Positions 50,001 to 58,827 of a stretch of DNA of 64,000 nt are shown piece after piece. The DNA is from Gordonibacter sp. 28C. Its GTDB lineage: Bacteria; Actinomycetota; Coriobacteriia; Coriobacteriales; Eggerthellaceae. The notes beneath the pieces are model-generated. The model searched no databases. It saw only the letters and a program-made list of their open reading frames with translations, and was not told the DNA's origin. The stretch's first letter is position 1, and each line of letters starts with the position of its first letter. The stretch covers positions 372,001-436,000 of the forward strand of contig NZ_PPTR01000001.1 of assembly GCF_003339845.1 (NCBI RefSeq), read 5' to 3'. The translations under genes and the position numbers were made by a program.

Positions 50001-52009
50001 TCGGTGCCCGTTGACGAGGAGGTGTTGATTCCGAACGACGTGGATCCGATCCGATAGTTGTCGACGCCGGCAAGCTCGCCCCAGTACGGCACGCCCCCCA
50101 GCACGGCGACGGGCGCGGGCGCGCTCCAGCCGTACGTCTTGGATTTCAGCTGGAACTTGACGGCGTTTTTGGTGTTGGCCTCCACGGTGCACAGAGTGAG
50201 GAACGTGCCGTTGTCGTGGCTTTTCTTGTTGTGCATGAAGTTCAGGTCGGTGTTGAACTGCCAGAGTTGGCCGTTCATCTCGTTCACCCAGCGCACGTCG
50301 TAGGAGACGGTTTTGTCTCCCCCCGACGAGGTGGTGCCGCTCTGCACGATAAGCTGCTCGGTCCCCACGTTCATCTTCGCGAAGTTGCCGCTGGTGGCTT
50401 TCTTGATGAAGGCGTTCGACCCGCTCAGATCCATACGGAACTGGGCGCTGAAGCTGCCGTTTGCGAAAAGGTCCGCCTCGGTGTCGTCCGCCTTTTCTCC
50501 CGTGGAGGAAAGCGCGAACAGATAGCCTTCCAAGAACAGGATGTTGTGCTGTTCGCGCACGTACTTCCCCGAGGCCATGGCCACCGGTTCGCACATCTCG
50601 AACGTCACGTTCATGTTGTCGAGCGCATCAACTTCTTTCGGATCGTCCCAGACAGGCTGGTAGCTGCTCTTTTTTTCGTCGTAGATGATCATTTGGACGA
50701 GGTTCGTGCTGGCGTCCATTTTTCCCATCTTGTCGTTCTTGTCGTAGGTGTTGCGGTTGCCGGCCAAGATGAGCTCGGGCACTCCGTTGTCGTTGAGGTC
50801 GGTTGCGGTGGTCGAGGCGAAGCGCATGCGCTGCGAGCCGTAGTTGGGGGAATAGCTGAACGCCTCCTCGAACGTGCCGTTGTTGGTGCCGCTGCGCGTC
50901 GAGTAGATGGACATGACGGTTGACTGGTCGCACCGGTCCATTCCGTTGTAGTTGGTGTAGGGCATGCTCACGGTGACGGCGAGGTCGTCGTAGGAGACGG
51001 TGCCGTCGGTTCGCGGGATGGTGCTCAGACTCACGATGGGCAGGTACCAGTTCTTGAACGTCCCGCCGAACTGGCTGCCGAGGTCGGACAGCGCGATGCT
51101 CCACCCTTTCTTCGTGAAGCCTGTGTCTTTCGTGTAAGCGTAGAAGTCGATACGGGGTTTGCTGGCATCCGGCACGTACACCGCCAATTCCGCAGCCCCC
51201 TTTCCTTCGAAGTCGCCGCCTGCCAAGGCGGTCAGGCCGAGCGACCCGTCTTGCTCGATGTCCTCCAGCCTCTCCAGATCGTCTTTTTGACCGCTCACCA
51301 GGTCGAGGTTTTCTTGACCGACCCTCATCGGCTCCGAGCTGTCTTTTTCGAAGCGCCAGAGTTGAATTTCCTGGCGGCTTCTGCGGTCGGCGTCGCCCGA
51401 ACCCGTAGACGTTCCCACGTAGATGTTGCTTATGGCCACGAGGTTCTCGTCTGCGCTGCGATTGGGAACCGCGCACGAGTTGTTGGCGTGGTACTGGTAA
51501 TGCTTCCAATTGGTGGCGTCCAGTTTCTTGGTGCCGCCCACGGTGTCTTTCAACATAGTGTCCAGCGACGTGCCGGTTAACCCCAGGTCGACAAGGCTGT
51601 CGGCGACCGAGAACTGTCCCTGGTCGTAGTCGTCGCGGTTCATGTAGCTGACGTAGAGGTTCTGCGGATCGAGGCTCGTGTAGCCCGCGGTGGGTTCCTG
51701 GCTCGTATCGCCGTTGAAGTCCAACGGTGTGTTGGAGATGTCAAGGTGGAAGTCGTCGTAAGCGCTCGGATCGCTGAAGTAGTTTTGCGCCTGCGATGCG
51801 TCGTTTGCGTTGGCGGATGCCTCCTCGGGCCCTGGTGTCCCCTGGTCGGCCCAGGCTCGCGCCGAGGTTGCGAGGCTCCCCGTGAGGCCGAGCGATGCCG
51901 CCAGCACAAAGGCCAACACCGTGCGCAACAGGTGTTGGACTGCGCTGCAAGGGTTGCCGTCAAGCGCGTGCGCAGGTGAGGGCGACGACGCATGAAAAGA
52001 TCGTTTCAT
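47057..52009 (-). CDS. Large cell-wall-anchored surface protein with InlB-type repeats
   Basis: 1650 residues. Signal peptide at about 28-54 (LLRTVLAFVLAASLGLTGSL). FG-GAP/VCBS-like repeats (TDLNDNGVPELILAG) in the first third, and a Gly/Ser/Ala-rich region with GSWSIGGGFNLSADLLLG and FDLTLGGGLSVEVSASVSFF in the middle. An Ig-like domain at about 1105-1195 (DYQWYRLDTSE) comes next, then InlB B-repeats (QFDGWYLDEEFSTPLSF; YSIVYDLDGGANDPGNP). The C-terminus has a Pro/Gly spacer, a sorting-like LASTGD at about 1616, a TM helix and YRRRS. Probably attached to the wall by sortase; the motif is a variant of LPXTG. AAGGAG precedes ATG 52009. Role: adhesion or uptake of a large polymer, inferred. Confidence 0.88.
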   Translation of the reverse strand: MKRSFHASSPSPAHALDGNPCSAVQHLLRTVLAFVLAASLGLTGSLATSARAWADQGTPGPEEASANANDASQAQNYFSDPSAYDDFHLDISNTPLDFNGDTSQEPTAGYTSLDPQNLYVSYMNRDDYDQGQFSVADSLVDLGLTGTSLDTMLKDTVGGTKKLDATNWKHYQYHANNSCAVPNRSADENLVAISNIYVGTSTGSGDADRRSRQEIQLWRFEKDSSEPMRVGQENLDLVSGQKDDLERLEDIEQDGSLGLTALAGGDFEGKGAAELAVYVPDASKPRIDFYAYTKDTGFTKKGWSIALSDLGSQFGGTFKNWYLPIVSLSTIPRTDGTVSYDDLAVTVSMPYTNYNGMDRCDQSTVMSIYSTRSGTNNGTFEEAFSYSPNYGSQRMRFASTTATDLNDNGVPELILAGNRNTYDKNDKMGKMDASTNLVQMIIYDEKKSSYQPVWDDPKEVDALDNMNVTFEMCEPVAMASGKYVREQHNILFLEGYLFALSSTGEKADDTEADLFANGSFSAQFRMDLSGSNAFIKKATSGNFAKMNVGTEQLIVQSGTTSSGGDKTVSYDVRWVNEMNGQLWQFNTDLNFMHNKKSHDNGTFLTLCTVEANTKNAVKFQLKSKTYGWSAPAPVAVLGGVPYWGELAGVDNYRIGSTSFGINTSSSTGTEGSWSIGGGFNLSADLLLGTGFLGNDIKVGGGFDFEAFGDYLGSYYTSHQVVNSVNYTENAGRDIVVCSATPVVIYEYEVWVPEFLVTQEYLDAYNENAPAGRQWPQSMVGTMHQGTTVPCKTVNMYDPALSMLTLEQYNQVAGSYHSSDIPTLDKSKMFGGSRTVGDPTTYPNATAQIPNVSDTFDLVTGDVQNVSPMGDANTQVSVEISDTTESKNGFDLTLGGGLSVEVSASVSFFAAASASGKGGWKIQASGGASWVQSNTDGTVFATDLPQLPNDTSTYQGYSHAVQMAVWRTDAVSANPYVIGYMVTETGIDDAPRSLPRYPIAYSTSDTEIVWAWSNNTTRPAEAYGIALPKTGGTGWEVPSSNVLSGSSTMFATGGLSAGDSQSIRFQAYRNPEKSNPSALGRELTGFTASAQAPLINKQPTCDPVPLGGTVTLSVDAESQRQEALDYQWYRLDTSESLYYDEWKPVNGATESTFTISSVASADDNTLYCVDVTDQTPVGGQLPSTRSMPATIKIDDRAAVASSDADANATTLSVPSIGFSFAKDDGTDASLHGDEFFLMEGTAGRLGVQVTDPNGNYCSGKVTATVYYKAHPTDTTLTIAKENLPEGALDGSGRCSWEFDPADNPDCWGGSGPNVYQVEITFKPVSQQDAAKWTESSTRLFINYGTVELNRKAHYLLFDTDGAMPGLDEPVAASGSNAYLLAVTKDTVLPDITPQMVGAQFDGWYLDEEFSTPLSFPFNPLTPGETTTLHGKWQQDEYSIVYDLDGGANDPGNPAVLTNDSSAIALKDPAKPGYAFEGWHEVVDGTMTQGGPIACIPRGLTHDLELRATWSLVNYRICYSAFEGANPSDNPRSYTVNDEVSIQAPLFEGAVPGTNAWYADSLFTQKAAITIPAGSTGGVVLYGRADFPDAPAPGPGPAPGPGSDPTTPAGGNGGGAALASTGDAMLPGNAALATLLLAALTAIGFAVYRRRS

Positions 52010-52160
52010 GATGCTGCTCCTTCGATGGCGAACGGGGCGGAGGGTGCTCCTACCTACTCACTATACGAAGAACGGTTGGGTAACCATATCATCCAGTATG
52101 AGGTTTTGCCGATATAATTTCGCCACGGCGATGGCTCGCAAAGGGAAGGGCGCTGGTGCT

Positions 52161-54764
52161 ATGGGGGAGAAGTTCCATGCAGCGGACGGCGGGGCAGGCG
52201 AGTCGAATCCCGGTGTGCAGCCCGAACTTCTCTTGAGCGACAAGTTCGCGCCGGCGTCGCTGCCCGACGTCTGCGCTCCGCGGCTTCGCGTGGTGGACGC
52301 TATCAACCGTGCAGCACGAAGCCGGTTCGTCTACATCGGCGCACCGGCGGGCAGCGGAAAGACGGTGTCGACGCTGCTGTGGGTTCGCAAGGCGAAGCAG
52401 CCCACCGTATGGATCGGCCTCGACCGCTACGACGACGTTCCCTCGGTGTTCTACAGGCAGCTGGCCACCGGCCTGTACTCGGTTCAGCCAGACAACGAGG
52501 CCATGCGTGGCGTGCTGGTGGATCCCGTGTTCTCTGCATCTCCGGTCGAGCACGTCATCAGCCTCGTGGCCGAGATGCTGCCGCCGGACAAGCGGCACGT
52601 GCTGGTGTTCGACGACGTCCATCTCATCTCGAACCGCGAGATCATAAAATCGCTCCCGGCTGTGCTCAAGCGTTTGCCCGGCGCGTTCACGGTGGTGCTG
52701 CTCTCGCGTGTCGAGTTGCCGGAGGAATGGCGCGCTGTCGGGGTGGCCGGAGGACCTGCCGTCCTGGACGTGGAGGATCTGCGGTTCGCCGAGGACGAGA
52801 TAGGCTGGTACTTCGACACGCTGGGCCTGCCTCTCACGCCCGACGAGACGCGGATCGTGTACGCGGCCACGGACGGTTGGGCCATCGGCGTGACGGCGCT
52901 GGCGAAATCGGGTCACGTGAACGCAGGCAGCAGCCGGTTTTTGTTCGAGAGTTATTTCGACGAGCGGGTGTGGAGCACGTGGGACGACGATTTGCGCGCG
53001 TTCTGCTTGGCCACGAGCGTGGCCGGCGAGTTCGACTCCGAGCTTGCGGCGGTGCTGAGCGGACGGGACGACGCGGGCGAGGTCATGGACCGGCTCGCGC
53101 GCACCAACACGTTCCTCACCCGGTTGCACGGCGACACGTTCCGCTACCACCACCTGTTCCGCGACTACCTCATACGAAAGACCGAGGATTCGAACGTCGA
53201 CCGCGTGGCGCTGTGCAAGCGGGCGGCCGAGCATTTCCGCCAGAAGCGCGACTACATGCGGGCACTGCGGTTCTGGCTGGAAAGCGGCGATTTCAGCGGC
53301 ATGGACACGTACCTGTTGCTGTTCCTGTTCGAGAGCAACCCCGGATCGGTGGCCGACTACGCTGATTTCCTGCGCACGCTCGACATCGAGAAGATCCCCG
53401 ACGACGCGTACCGGGTGTGCCCGCCGCTGCACATCCTGGCGCTGTGGTACGCCTACCTCACCGGCCGCTGCGAGATGTTCGAGCACCACATGGATGAGCT
53501 GTACCGGGCCCTCCCGCGCATCGCGCTGTTCGACTCGCGCTTCGTGGAGTCGTCCATTCTGTCCTACAGCATCGACCATCGAACGAGCGTGCTGGACAAG
53601 GCGCGCAAGTTCTCGAAGTTCAGCCGCTTCGTCAAGCATTTCACGCCGAAGGGCCTGGCCACCACCCTCACGTCGTTTACGCACAACCTGCCGTACCCCC
53701 ATCGCAGCAACCTGGACTACTCGTGCATCGCGCTCGAGGAGGGCGGCATGGACCTTCTCGGCCGCACGTTCTCGGTGCTGCTGGGGGCGGAGTGGGGCTA
53801 CATCTACCCGCTCATCCCGGCGTGCTTCGCCTACGAGCGCGACGACATGGAAACCGCGCTGGCCGGCATCGAAGAAGCGCAAAGGGCGGTGGTGCCCGAG
53901 AACCGCGACGACGGGCGCATCTGCATCGCCGTGATGCACCATGCGGCGCTGTGGCAGCAGGGTCGCGACGACGAGGCCGCTGCCGAGCTTGCCGCGTTCC
54001 GAACGTTCGTGGAGGCGAAGGCGCCGTACTTCCTGCCGAACCTGAAGGCCTACGAGGCGAAGCTGGCGTTGTTCGACGCCGACGCGAAAGCGGCGCGCGC
54101 TTGGCTGGACGAGTACTTCGTCACCGAGGTGGACCGCATCGAGCTTGTGCGTGCGTTCCAGCATTTCACCACCGCGCGGGCCTTTCTCGCGCTCGGCCAG
54201 GCGGACGATGCCGATCGGTTGCTCGACGACCTGCTGGAGTTCGGCCGCGCGTTCAACCGGCCGCTCGACTGCGGCGAGGCGGGCGCGCTCAAGGCGTCGC
54301 TTCTGTGGGCGGCGGGCCGGAAGGGCGAGGCGGTGGACGTACTTGCAACCGCGCTCGAGGAGCTTGCGCCCTACGGGTTCTACCGCGTGGTGGCTGACGA
54401 GGGCGCGGCGGTGGAGCCGGTGCTGAAAAGCCTGGTCGCCCGTATGGTGCGCGCCGATTACGAAGGCCCGCTCGAGCGCGTTTTCGTGCAGGAGGCGCTG
54501 CTGGCCGCGCACGAGCGCGCCGGGCGTTTCCGCGGCGTGACGGCGAACCTCGGTGCGAGCGACAAGCCGGTGAAGCTGTCCCGTCAGCAGAAGCTCGTGC
54601 TGGAGCTGCTGGCCCAGGGCCTGCGTGCCCCCGAGATAGCCGAGCGCACCGAGCTTTCGGTTCCCACGGTGAAAAGCCATCTGGCAGCCGCCTACCGCAA
54701 GCTCGACGCGCACACCGCCGAAGACGCCGTGCTGCACGCCCGCAAACGAGGGCTGATAGGGTAA
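52161..54764 (+). CDS. MalT-type ATP-dependent LuxR-family regulator
   Basis: About 867 residues from ATG 52161; the frame is open to 52008 and ATG 52131 is another candidate, with no strong ribosome site for either. Walker A GAPAGSGKT is at 60-68 and Walker B-like LVFDDVHLIS follows. A long helical repeat region (TPR-like, roughly 330-780) leads to a LuxR/GerE domain at about 804-867 (LSRQQKLVLELLAQGLRAPE, SVPTVKSHLAAAYRKL). These large soluble activators sense a small molecule with ATP. It is divergent from the giant surface-protein gene, its most likely target. Confidence 0.88.
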   Translation: MGEKFHAADGGAGESNPGVQPELLLSDKFAPASLPDVCAPRLRVVDAINRAARSRFVYIGAPAGSGKTVSTLLWVRKAKQPTVWIGLDRYDDVPSVFYRQLATGLYSVQPDNEAMRGVLVDPVFSASPVEHVISLVAEMLPPDKRHVLVFDDVHLISNREIIKSLPAVLKRLPGAFTVVLLSRVELPEEWRAVGVAGGPAVLDVEDLRFAEDEIGWYFDTLGLPLTPDETRIVYAATDGWAIGVTALAKSGHVNAGSSRFLFESYFDERVWSTWDDDLRAFCLATSVAGEFDSELAAVLSGRDDAGEVMDRLARTNTFLTRLHGDTFRYHHLFRDYLIRKTEDSNVDRVALCKRAAEHFRQKRDYMRALRFWLESGDFSGMDTYLLLFLFESNPGSVADYADFLRTLDIEKIPDDAYRVCPPLHILALWYAYLTGRCEMFEHHMDELYRALPRIALFDSRFVESSILSYSIDHRTSVLDKARKFSKFSRFVKHFTPKGLATTLTSFTHNLPYPHRSNLDYSCIALEEGGMDLLGRTFSVLLGAEWGYIYPLIPACFAYERDDMETALAGIEEAQRAVVPENRDDGRICIAVMHHAALWQQGRDDEAAAELAAFRTFVEAKAPYFLPNLKAYEAKLALFDADAKAARAWLDEYFVTEVDRIELVRAFQHFTTARAFLALGQADDADRLLDDLLEFGRAFNRPLDCGEAGALKASLLWAAGRKGEAVDVLATALEELAPYGFYRVVADEGAAVEPVLKSLVARMVRADYEGPLERVFVQEALLAAHERAGRFRGVTANLGASDKPVKLSRQQKLVLELLAQGLRAPEIAERTELSVPTVKSHLAAAYRKLDAHTAEDAVLHARKRGLIG

Positions 54765-54918
54765 GGGCCTCCGCTCTCGTCGGGTTCGCTTCGGCGCGGC
54801 AACGCTTTATCGAACACGGAACCAACCTCGCAGGCGACGGTCGGGAAGCGCCTAAGATAGCCGCGAATCAAAACCGGCATTCGATGGAGCCCTCGCGCTT
54901 CAAGGAGGTTGATGTCCC

Positions 54919-55899
54919 ATGGATCTCGCGTACCTGCAACTGCCGCTCGTGTTCTTCACGGCGGCCGCGCCCATGTCGTCGGGCGCTTTCATCGGGTTGG
55001 CCATCGCGTTCGCCACGACGCGGTTTTCGGCCGAGGAGCTGGGTCGTATCGATCGGTGGACGCTTTTGCCGATCGCCATCTTGGCGGTGAGCTTCGTGGC
55101 GGCCATCGCGTTCTCCTTCGCGCCGCAGAGCGCGCTCTTGGCCATCCAGGGCGTCGGCTTGGGCGCTGTGGGGTTCGTCGTCGTCATGTCGGTGCTTTTC
55201 GCCGTGGCGGCGCTCGTGTACTGGGTGGTGGCGATGGTGGGCAAGCTGGCGGACGGCGTGCGCAAGGTGTACGTCGGTTTCCTGGGCGTGCTGGCCGTGG
55301 TGCTCTCCGTGGCGATAGGGGTGGCGTACTCCCTGTCCGACGTTTCCACGTGGGCCTCTCCTGTAGTTCCGCTCGGATTCGCCGGTTACTGCGTGGTGGG
55401 CGGCGTGCCGCTGGGCATGTTCGTCGTCGCGGCTGCCCGGGCGCTGCCAAGGGCGCGTGCAACGCGCTTCGGCTCGATCGCGCTCATCTCGGCGTTCGTC
55501 GGCGCGGTGGTGTCCATCTTCGCGGTGACGGTGCTGATGATGAACGCGCAGTCGGTGGCCGCGGCCGTGCTTCCGGGCGTCGATTTCCTGCCGGGTGCGT
55601 GGGTGTACCTGGTGGTGTCCATCGTCGGCTTCGTGGCCGTGCTCGCATGCATGCGCGGATCGCTGGGCGGCGGGCGTTCGAGCGCGCCTCTGGGCAGCAC
55701 CGCGGGAGCCTCCGCCATGCCCTGGAACGGAATCGACGATGCGCCGATCGACGACCCCGCGCGCACCCGGGATGCAGCCAGCGCCGGCGAGACGAGCGCC
55801 GCGACCGCGTCGTCCGTGGGGCTGCTCGCCCTGGGCAACGTGGCCGTGCTTATCGCGTTGGTTGCGGCCCGCGTGCTGTTCTACGCGCTGCAGATATAG
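54919..55899 (+). CDS. Stray DmsC-like membrane anchor subunit
   Basis: 326 residues, about eight TM segments, of the DmsC family (FFTAAAPMSSGAFIGLAIAF resembles the start of the anchor at 61.9 kb). A 50-residue hydrophilic insert at about 250-300 (SSAPLGSTAGASAMPWNGID) sits before the last TM helix and is not in the other copies. No catalytic or Fe-S gene is next to it on this strand; the neighbouring convergent gene is a membrane LuxR. AAGGAGGTTG lies upstream. Possibly a leftover of a lost operon, or an anchor for another complex. Confidence 0.85.
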   Translation: MDLAYLQLPLVFFTAAAPMSSGAFIGLAIAFATTRFSAEELGRIDRWTLLPIAILAVSFVAAIAFSFAPQSALLAIQGVGLGAVGFVVVMSVLFAVAALVYWVVAMVGKLADGVRKVYVGFLGVLAVVLSVAIGVAYSLSDVSTWASPVVPLGFAGYCVVGGVPLGMFVVAAARALPRARATRFGSIALISAFVGAVVSIFAVTVLMMNAQSVAAAVLPGVDFLPGAWVYLVVSIVGFVAVLACMRGSLGGGRSSAPLGSTAGASAMPWNGIDDAPIDDPARTRDAASAGETSAATASSVGLLALGNVAVLIALVAARVLFYALQI

Positions 55900-55902
55900 C
55901 CG

Positions 55903-55935
55903 CGCCAGCCGATGGCCGCCTGCGAGCGGCTGGCG
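55903..55935. terminator. Convergent hairpin
   Basis: CGCCAGCCG (55903-55911) pairs with CGGCTGGCG (55927-55935) in the 49-bp gap between the anchor and LuxR genes. Confidence 0.6.
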
Positions 55936-55948
55936 GCGAAGGAGCTGC

Positions 55949-57619
55949 TCAGTCCTCCAGCTCGCTCGGATCGAACGAGTCCATGAGGTCGAGCAGCTCC
56001 TGCTTTTTGTGGATGTCGAGTTTCGTGTAGATGCGCTTCGAGTGGGTTCGGATGGTGTTCTCGGACACCACGAGGTCCTCGGCGATGCGGGCGACGGTGT
56101 TGCCCCGGGCGATGAGTTCCATGACCTCGGTTTCGCGCGCGCTCAGGCGATAGTGCTGGCGCAGCAGCTCGGCCTGCTTCGATATGCGGTCTTGGTACAC
56201 GGGCGCGTCGCCGCGCCTTTGCGAGTCCGGCCAGGGCTGGCGCTGCGTCGCGGCGCTTTTCCCCTGTGAAGCGCCTGCGTTTCCCTGTCGAGCGCTCCTG
56301 CGCTGCTGTGCGGGGCGCGCGCTCTCGCCCGAGACCGGCGCATCGGCGCTGGGAGGGGCCGGCGCCTTCGCTTTGCCGCTTTTCCCCGCGGGCCGCAGCG
56401 CCACGAGCTCGATGCTCTCCGCGCCGTTGTCGCGTCCGAATATCTTGCGGAACCCGCCTTGCCCCACGAAGTACATGAGCCCTAACAGGTACACGGCCAC
56501 CAGCGCCACCACGGCCAGCGGCTCGATGCCCGTGATCATGATCTGCTCGGCGAACGATCCGCCGATGAAGCCCACGTCGTGCAGCGCGTACACCACGCCG
56601 CCGAAGAACCCGTAGATGAACACGGGGTTGATGCCACGGTCGCGCGAGGCTTGCGCGCACTGCATCATCATGAGCATGATGGCCACGCTGTACACGGCGT
56701 ACAGAACGGCCGCCAGCCATTGGGCGTATTCAGTCAGCAGGAACGGCAGCAGCAAAAACGACGTGATGACGAACGGGAACACCACGCGGTAGGCGCCCAC
56801 CACGTTCAAACGCAGGTTCTTGTACTGCCATAGCACCAGCACCACGACGGCCGCCACCAGCGCGCCGGCCATGGACATCATATTCACCAATGCGCCCACC
56901 TGAGGTTCGCCGATGGCCAGCGAGCGCATGATGCCGGTGCAGAATCCCAGGGCGCCAACGCAGAACGCGCTGCGCCAGTAGTCGCGGATGACGCTGCGGT
57001 ACACGCGCGGATGATCGCGCGGCACGTCTTCGAACATGGGCTGGTCGCGGTTGATCTCGCGGCTCTTCAACACGATGGCCAGGCCGAACAACGGAAGGAA
57101 CACCAGCGGTATCAAATACGCCGTCACCGCCTGCGGTATGAGGTACAACGCGAAGTACATGACGGCGGCGTAGGCGGTGCCCACGATGAGGTCTCGGCTG
57201 CCGCGGTCGGCGTCGAAGCTGGAGAACAGGCGTTGCCACAGCATGAAGAACCCGGCCGACCCCAAACCCAGCAAACCGCCTCCTGCCACGACGAGCGGCA
57301 ACGAGAACGCGTCGAGGTAGATGGCGGCAATCAGGCAGCACCATCCCAGGAAGTACGGCGCGCTGGCCAGCGTGACCATAAAGCGCCTCGTGGGGCCGGG
57401 AAAGAAGTACACGCCGAGGGCGCTCGCGAAATAGCTGAGCGAGAACACGAGCGACTGCGAGAGGAAGAACCAGAACACGATCTCGGACGTTTGGAACCCC
57501 ATGGGCAGAAACGGAAACACGCCTCCCCACACCCCGGCGGCATTGATGGCCAGGAACAGCGCGTAGCCGAGCGATGTCACGTTCGGCTTCAGTATATGTA
57601 CGAGGCTCGCGATGTTCAC
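55949..57619 (-). CDS. Membrane-bound LuxR-family transcriptional regulator (about 12 TM)
   Basis: 556 residues. About twelve TM segments at 10-400, a basic, Ala/Ser-rich linker of about 80 residues (KSGKAKAPAPPSADAPVSGE), and a LuxR/GerE domain at 490-556 (YRLSARETEVMELIARGNTV, SENTIRTHSKRIYTKLDIHK). It lies between the stray DmsC-like and DmsB-like genes, directly upstream of dmsABC, and is divergent from the DmsB-like gene. It is the best candidate regulator of the downstream DMSO reductase operon. Confidence 0.87.
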   Translation of the reverse strand: MNIASLVHILKPNVTSLGYALFLAINAAGVWGGVFPFLPMGFQTSEIVFWFFLSQSLVFSLSYFASALGVYFFPGPTRRFMVTLASAPYFLGWCCLIAAIYLDAFSLPLVVAGGGLLGLGSAGFFMLWQRLFSSFDADRGSRDLIVGTAYAAVMYFALYLIPQAVTAYLIPLVFLPLFGLAIVLKSREINRDQPMFEDVPRDHPRVYRSVIRDYWRSAFCVGALGFCTGIMRSLAIGEPQVGALVNMMSMAGALVAAVVVLVLWQYKNLRLNVVGAYRVVFPFVITSFLLLPFLLTEYAQWLAAVLYAVYSVAIMLMMMQCAQASRDRGINPVFIYGFFGGVVYALHDVGFIGGSFAEQIMITGIEPLAVVALVAVYLLGLMYFVGQGGFRKIFGRDNGAESIELVALRPAGKSGKAKAPAPPSADAPVSGESARPAQQRRSARQGNAGASQGKSAATQRQPWPDSQRRGDAPVYQDRISKQAELLRQHYRLSARETEVMELIARGNTVARIAEDLVVSENTIRTHSKRIYTKLDIHKKQELLDLMDSFDPSELED

Positions 57620-57910
57620 GGATCGTCCTTGGTCGCCTGCGGTCTGCGCAATCGTGAAGTATAACCCAGTTGCCTTCGCTGCGGGAGAACGGCAGAGAAC
57701 GATTACGTTGCCGTGCGGAACGCGTGCCGGCGCCCCGCCGCCCCTCGCCGCGCGCTCGACGGTTACGGCCTTCTCGGGGGCGCGAACTGCGGTTGCGGCT
57801 CAACGACGAGGCAACGACGCGGCCACAGAATACCGTGAATATAGCTGACCTACCTTGTTGTCGTTGCGAAGGACGATACCATAATGCAAGGCTGGCGAAA
57901 GGACGAAAGC

Positions 57911-58528
57911 GTGCAGTACGGATTCTTCTTCGATGCGCTCAAGTGCACGGGCTGCGAAACGTGCGTTGACGCATGTTGCCAACAGTGCGGCACCACGCGA
58001 AGCACCGCTTGCCGTACCGTCACGCGTTACGAGGGGGGCGTGTGGGAGGAGGCCGCCGACGGCACCTGCTCCACCACGCTGTTCACCTATTACCTCTCGC
58101 TCAGCTGCCACCATTGCAGCGCGCCCCCGTGCGTGGACGCCTGCCCTTCCCACGCCAAGTTCAAGAACGTCGGCACGGGCGTCGTGACCGCGGACCCCTC
58201 GAAGTGCGTTGGGTGCGGAGCGTGCGCGTCGGCCTGTCCCTACGGTGCGCCGAAGCACGATCCGGTTCGTCGATGCACGTACGTTTGCGATGCCTGCGCC
58301 GGCGCGCTCGGAACCCATCCCGAGCCGGCATGCGTGTCCGCGTGTCCCGAGCACGCGCTCGCTTTCGACGACATCGACAAGCTGCGCGCCGCGCATGGGA
58401 GCTTGGCCGCCGTTCCTCCGCTCCCCGCGCCCGATCTGACGCAGCCCAACTTGGTGCTCAACATGGCTCCGGCTATGATGAGCTCCTTTATGAGGAAGGC
58501 GCCCGCATCGAGCGCTGCGGTCAGGTAA
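57911..58528 (+). CDS. Stray DmsB-like 4Fe-4S subunit
   Basis: 205 residues from GTG 57911 (VQYGFFFDALKCTGC, AAAGGA upstream); ATG 57884 adds nine residues and has its own AAGGA, so both are possible. The motifs CTGCETCVDACCQQC, CHHCSAPPCVDACP, CVGCGACASACP and CDACAG...ACVSACP give four clusters. The start aligns with the DmsB start at 61.2 kb. It lies 300 bp upstream of dmsA without its own catalytic gene; the surrounding fragments suggest decay of an older operon or an alternative Fe-S subunit. Confidence 0.82.
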   Translation: MQYGFFFDALKCTGCETCVDACCQQCGTTRSTACRTVTRYEGGVWEEAADGTCSTTLFTYYLSLSCHHCSAPPCVDACPSHAKFKNVGTGVVTADPSKCVGCGACASACPYGAPKHDPVRRCTYVCDACAGALGTHPEPACVSACPEHALAFDDIDKLRAAHGSLAAVPPLPAPDLTQPNLVLNMAPAMMSSFMRKAPASSAAVR

Positions 58529-58637
58529 CCGCACGGCGCGCGGCAACCTGTTCGAGGCTGCGGGCAGATGAGCTTCGTCCGTGGACGAGCGGGTGACAAA
58601 CGAGCGGCCATGGGAGCGCTCTCTTTTCGCCTTGGCG

Positions 58638-58662
58638 ATTACCCCCTTATGATCTGGGAATA
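58638..58662. promoter_or_regulatory. Candidate LuxR operator, ATTACCCCC...GGGAATA
   Basis: ATTACCCCC, a 9-nt spacer, then GGGAATA, 166 nt upstream of dmsA. It is related to the sites at 5701-5722 and 39703-39723. The 299-bp gap has no gene; a GAGCGCTC palindrome near 58614 may be part of a terminator for the upstream gene. Confidence 0.35.
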
Positions 58663-58827
58663 CGCAAAGTTACCATATTTCATGTGACAAGCGTTTCGCG
58701 GTTAGCGTTATGGTGAACCTCGTTATCGAGCCATCGCCGCATCGGCTGAAGCCGAACTGGGCGGGTGGCGAGGCGCTCGGCGCGGGAGGCGCGGGGCGTG
58801 CGAGAAGACGAAAGAAGGGGGAGTGTC

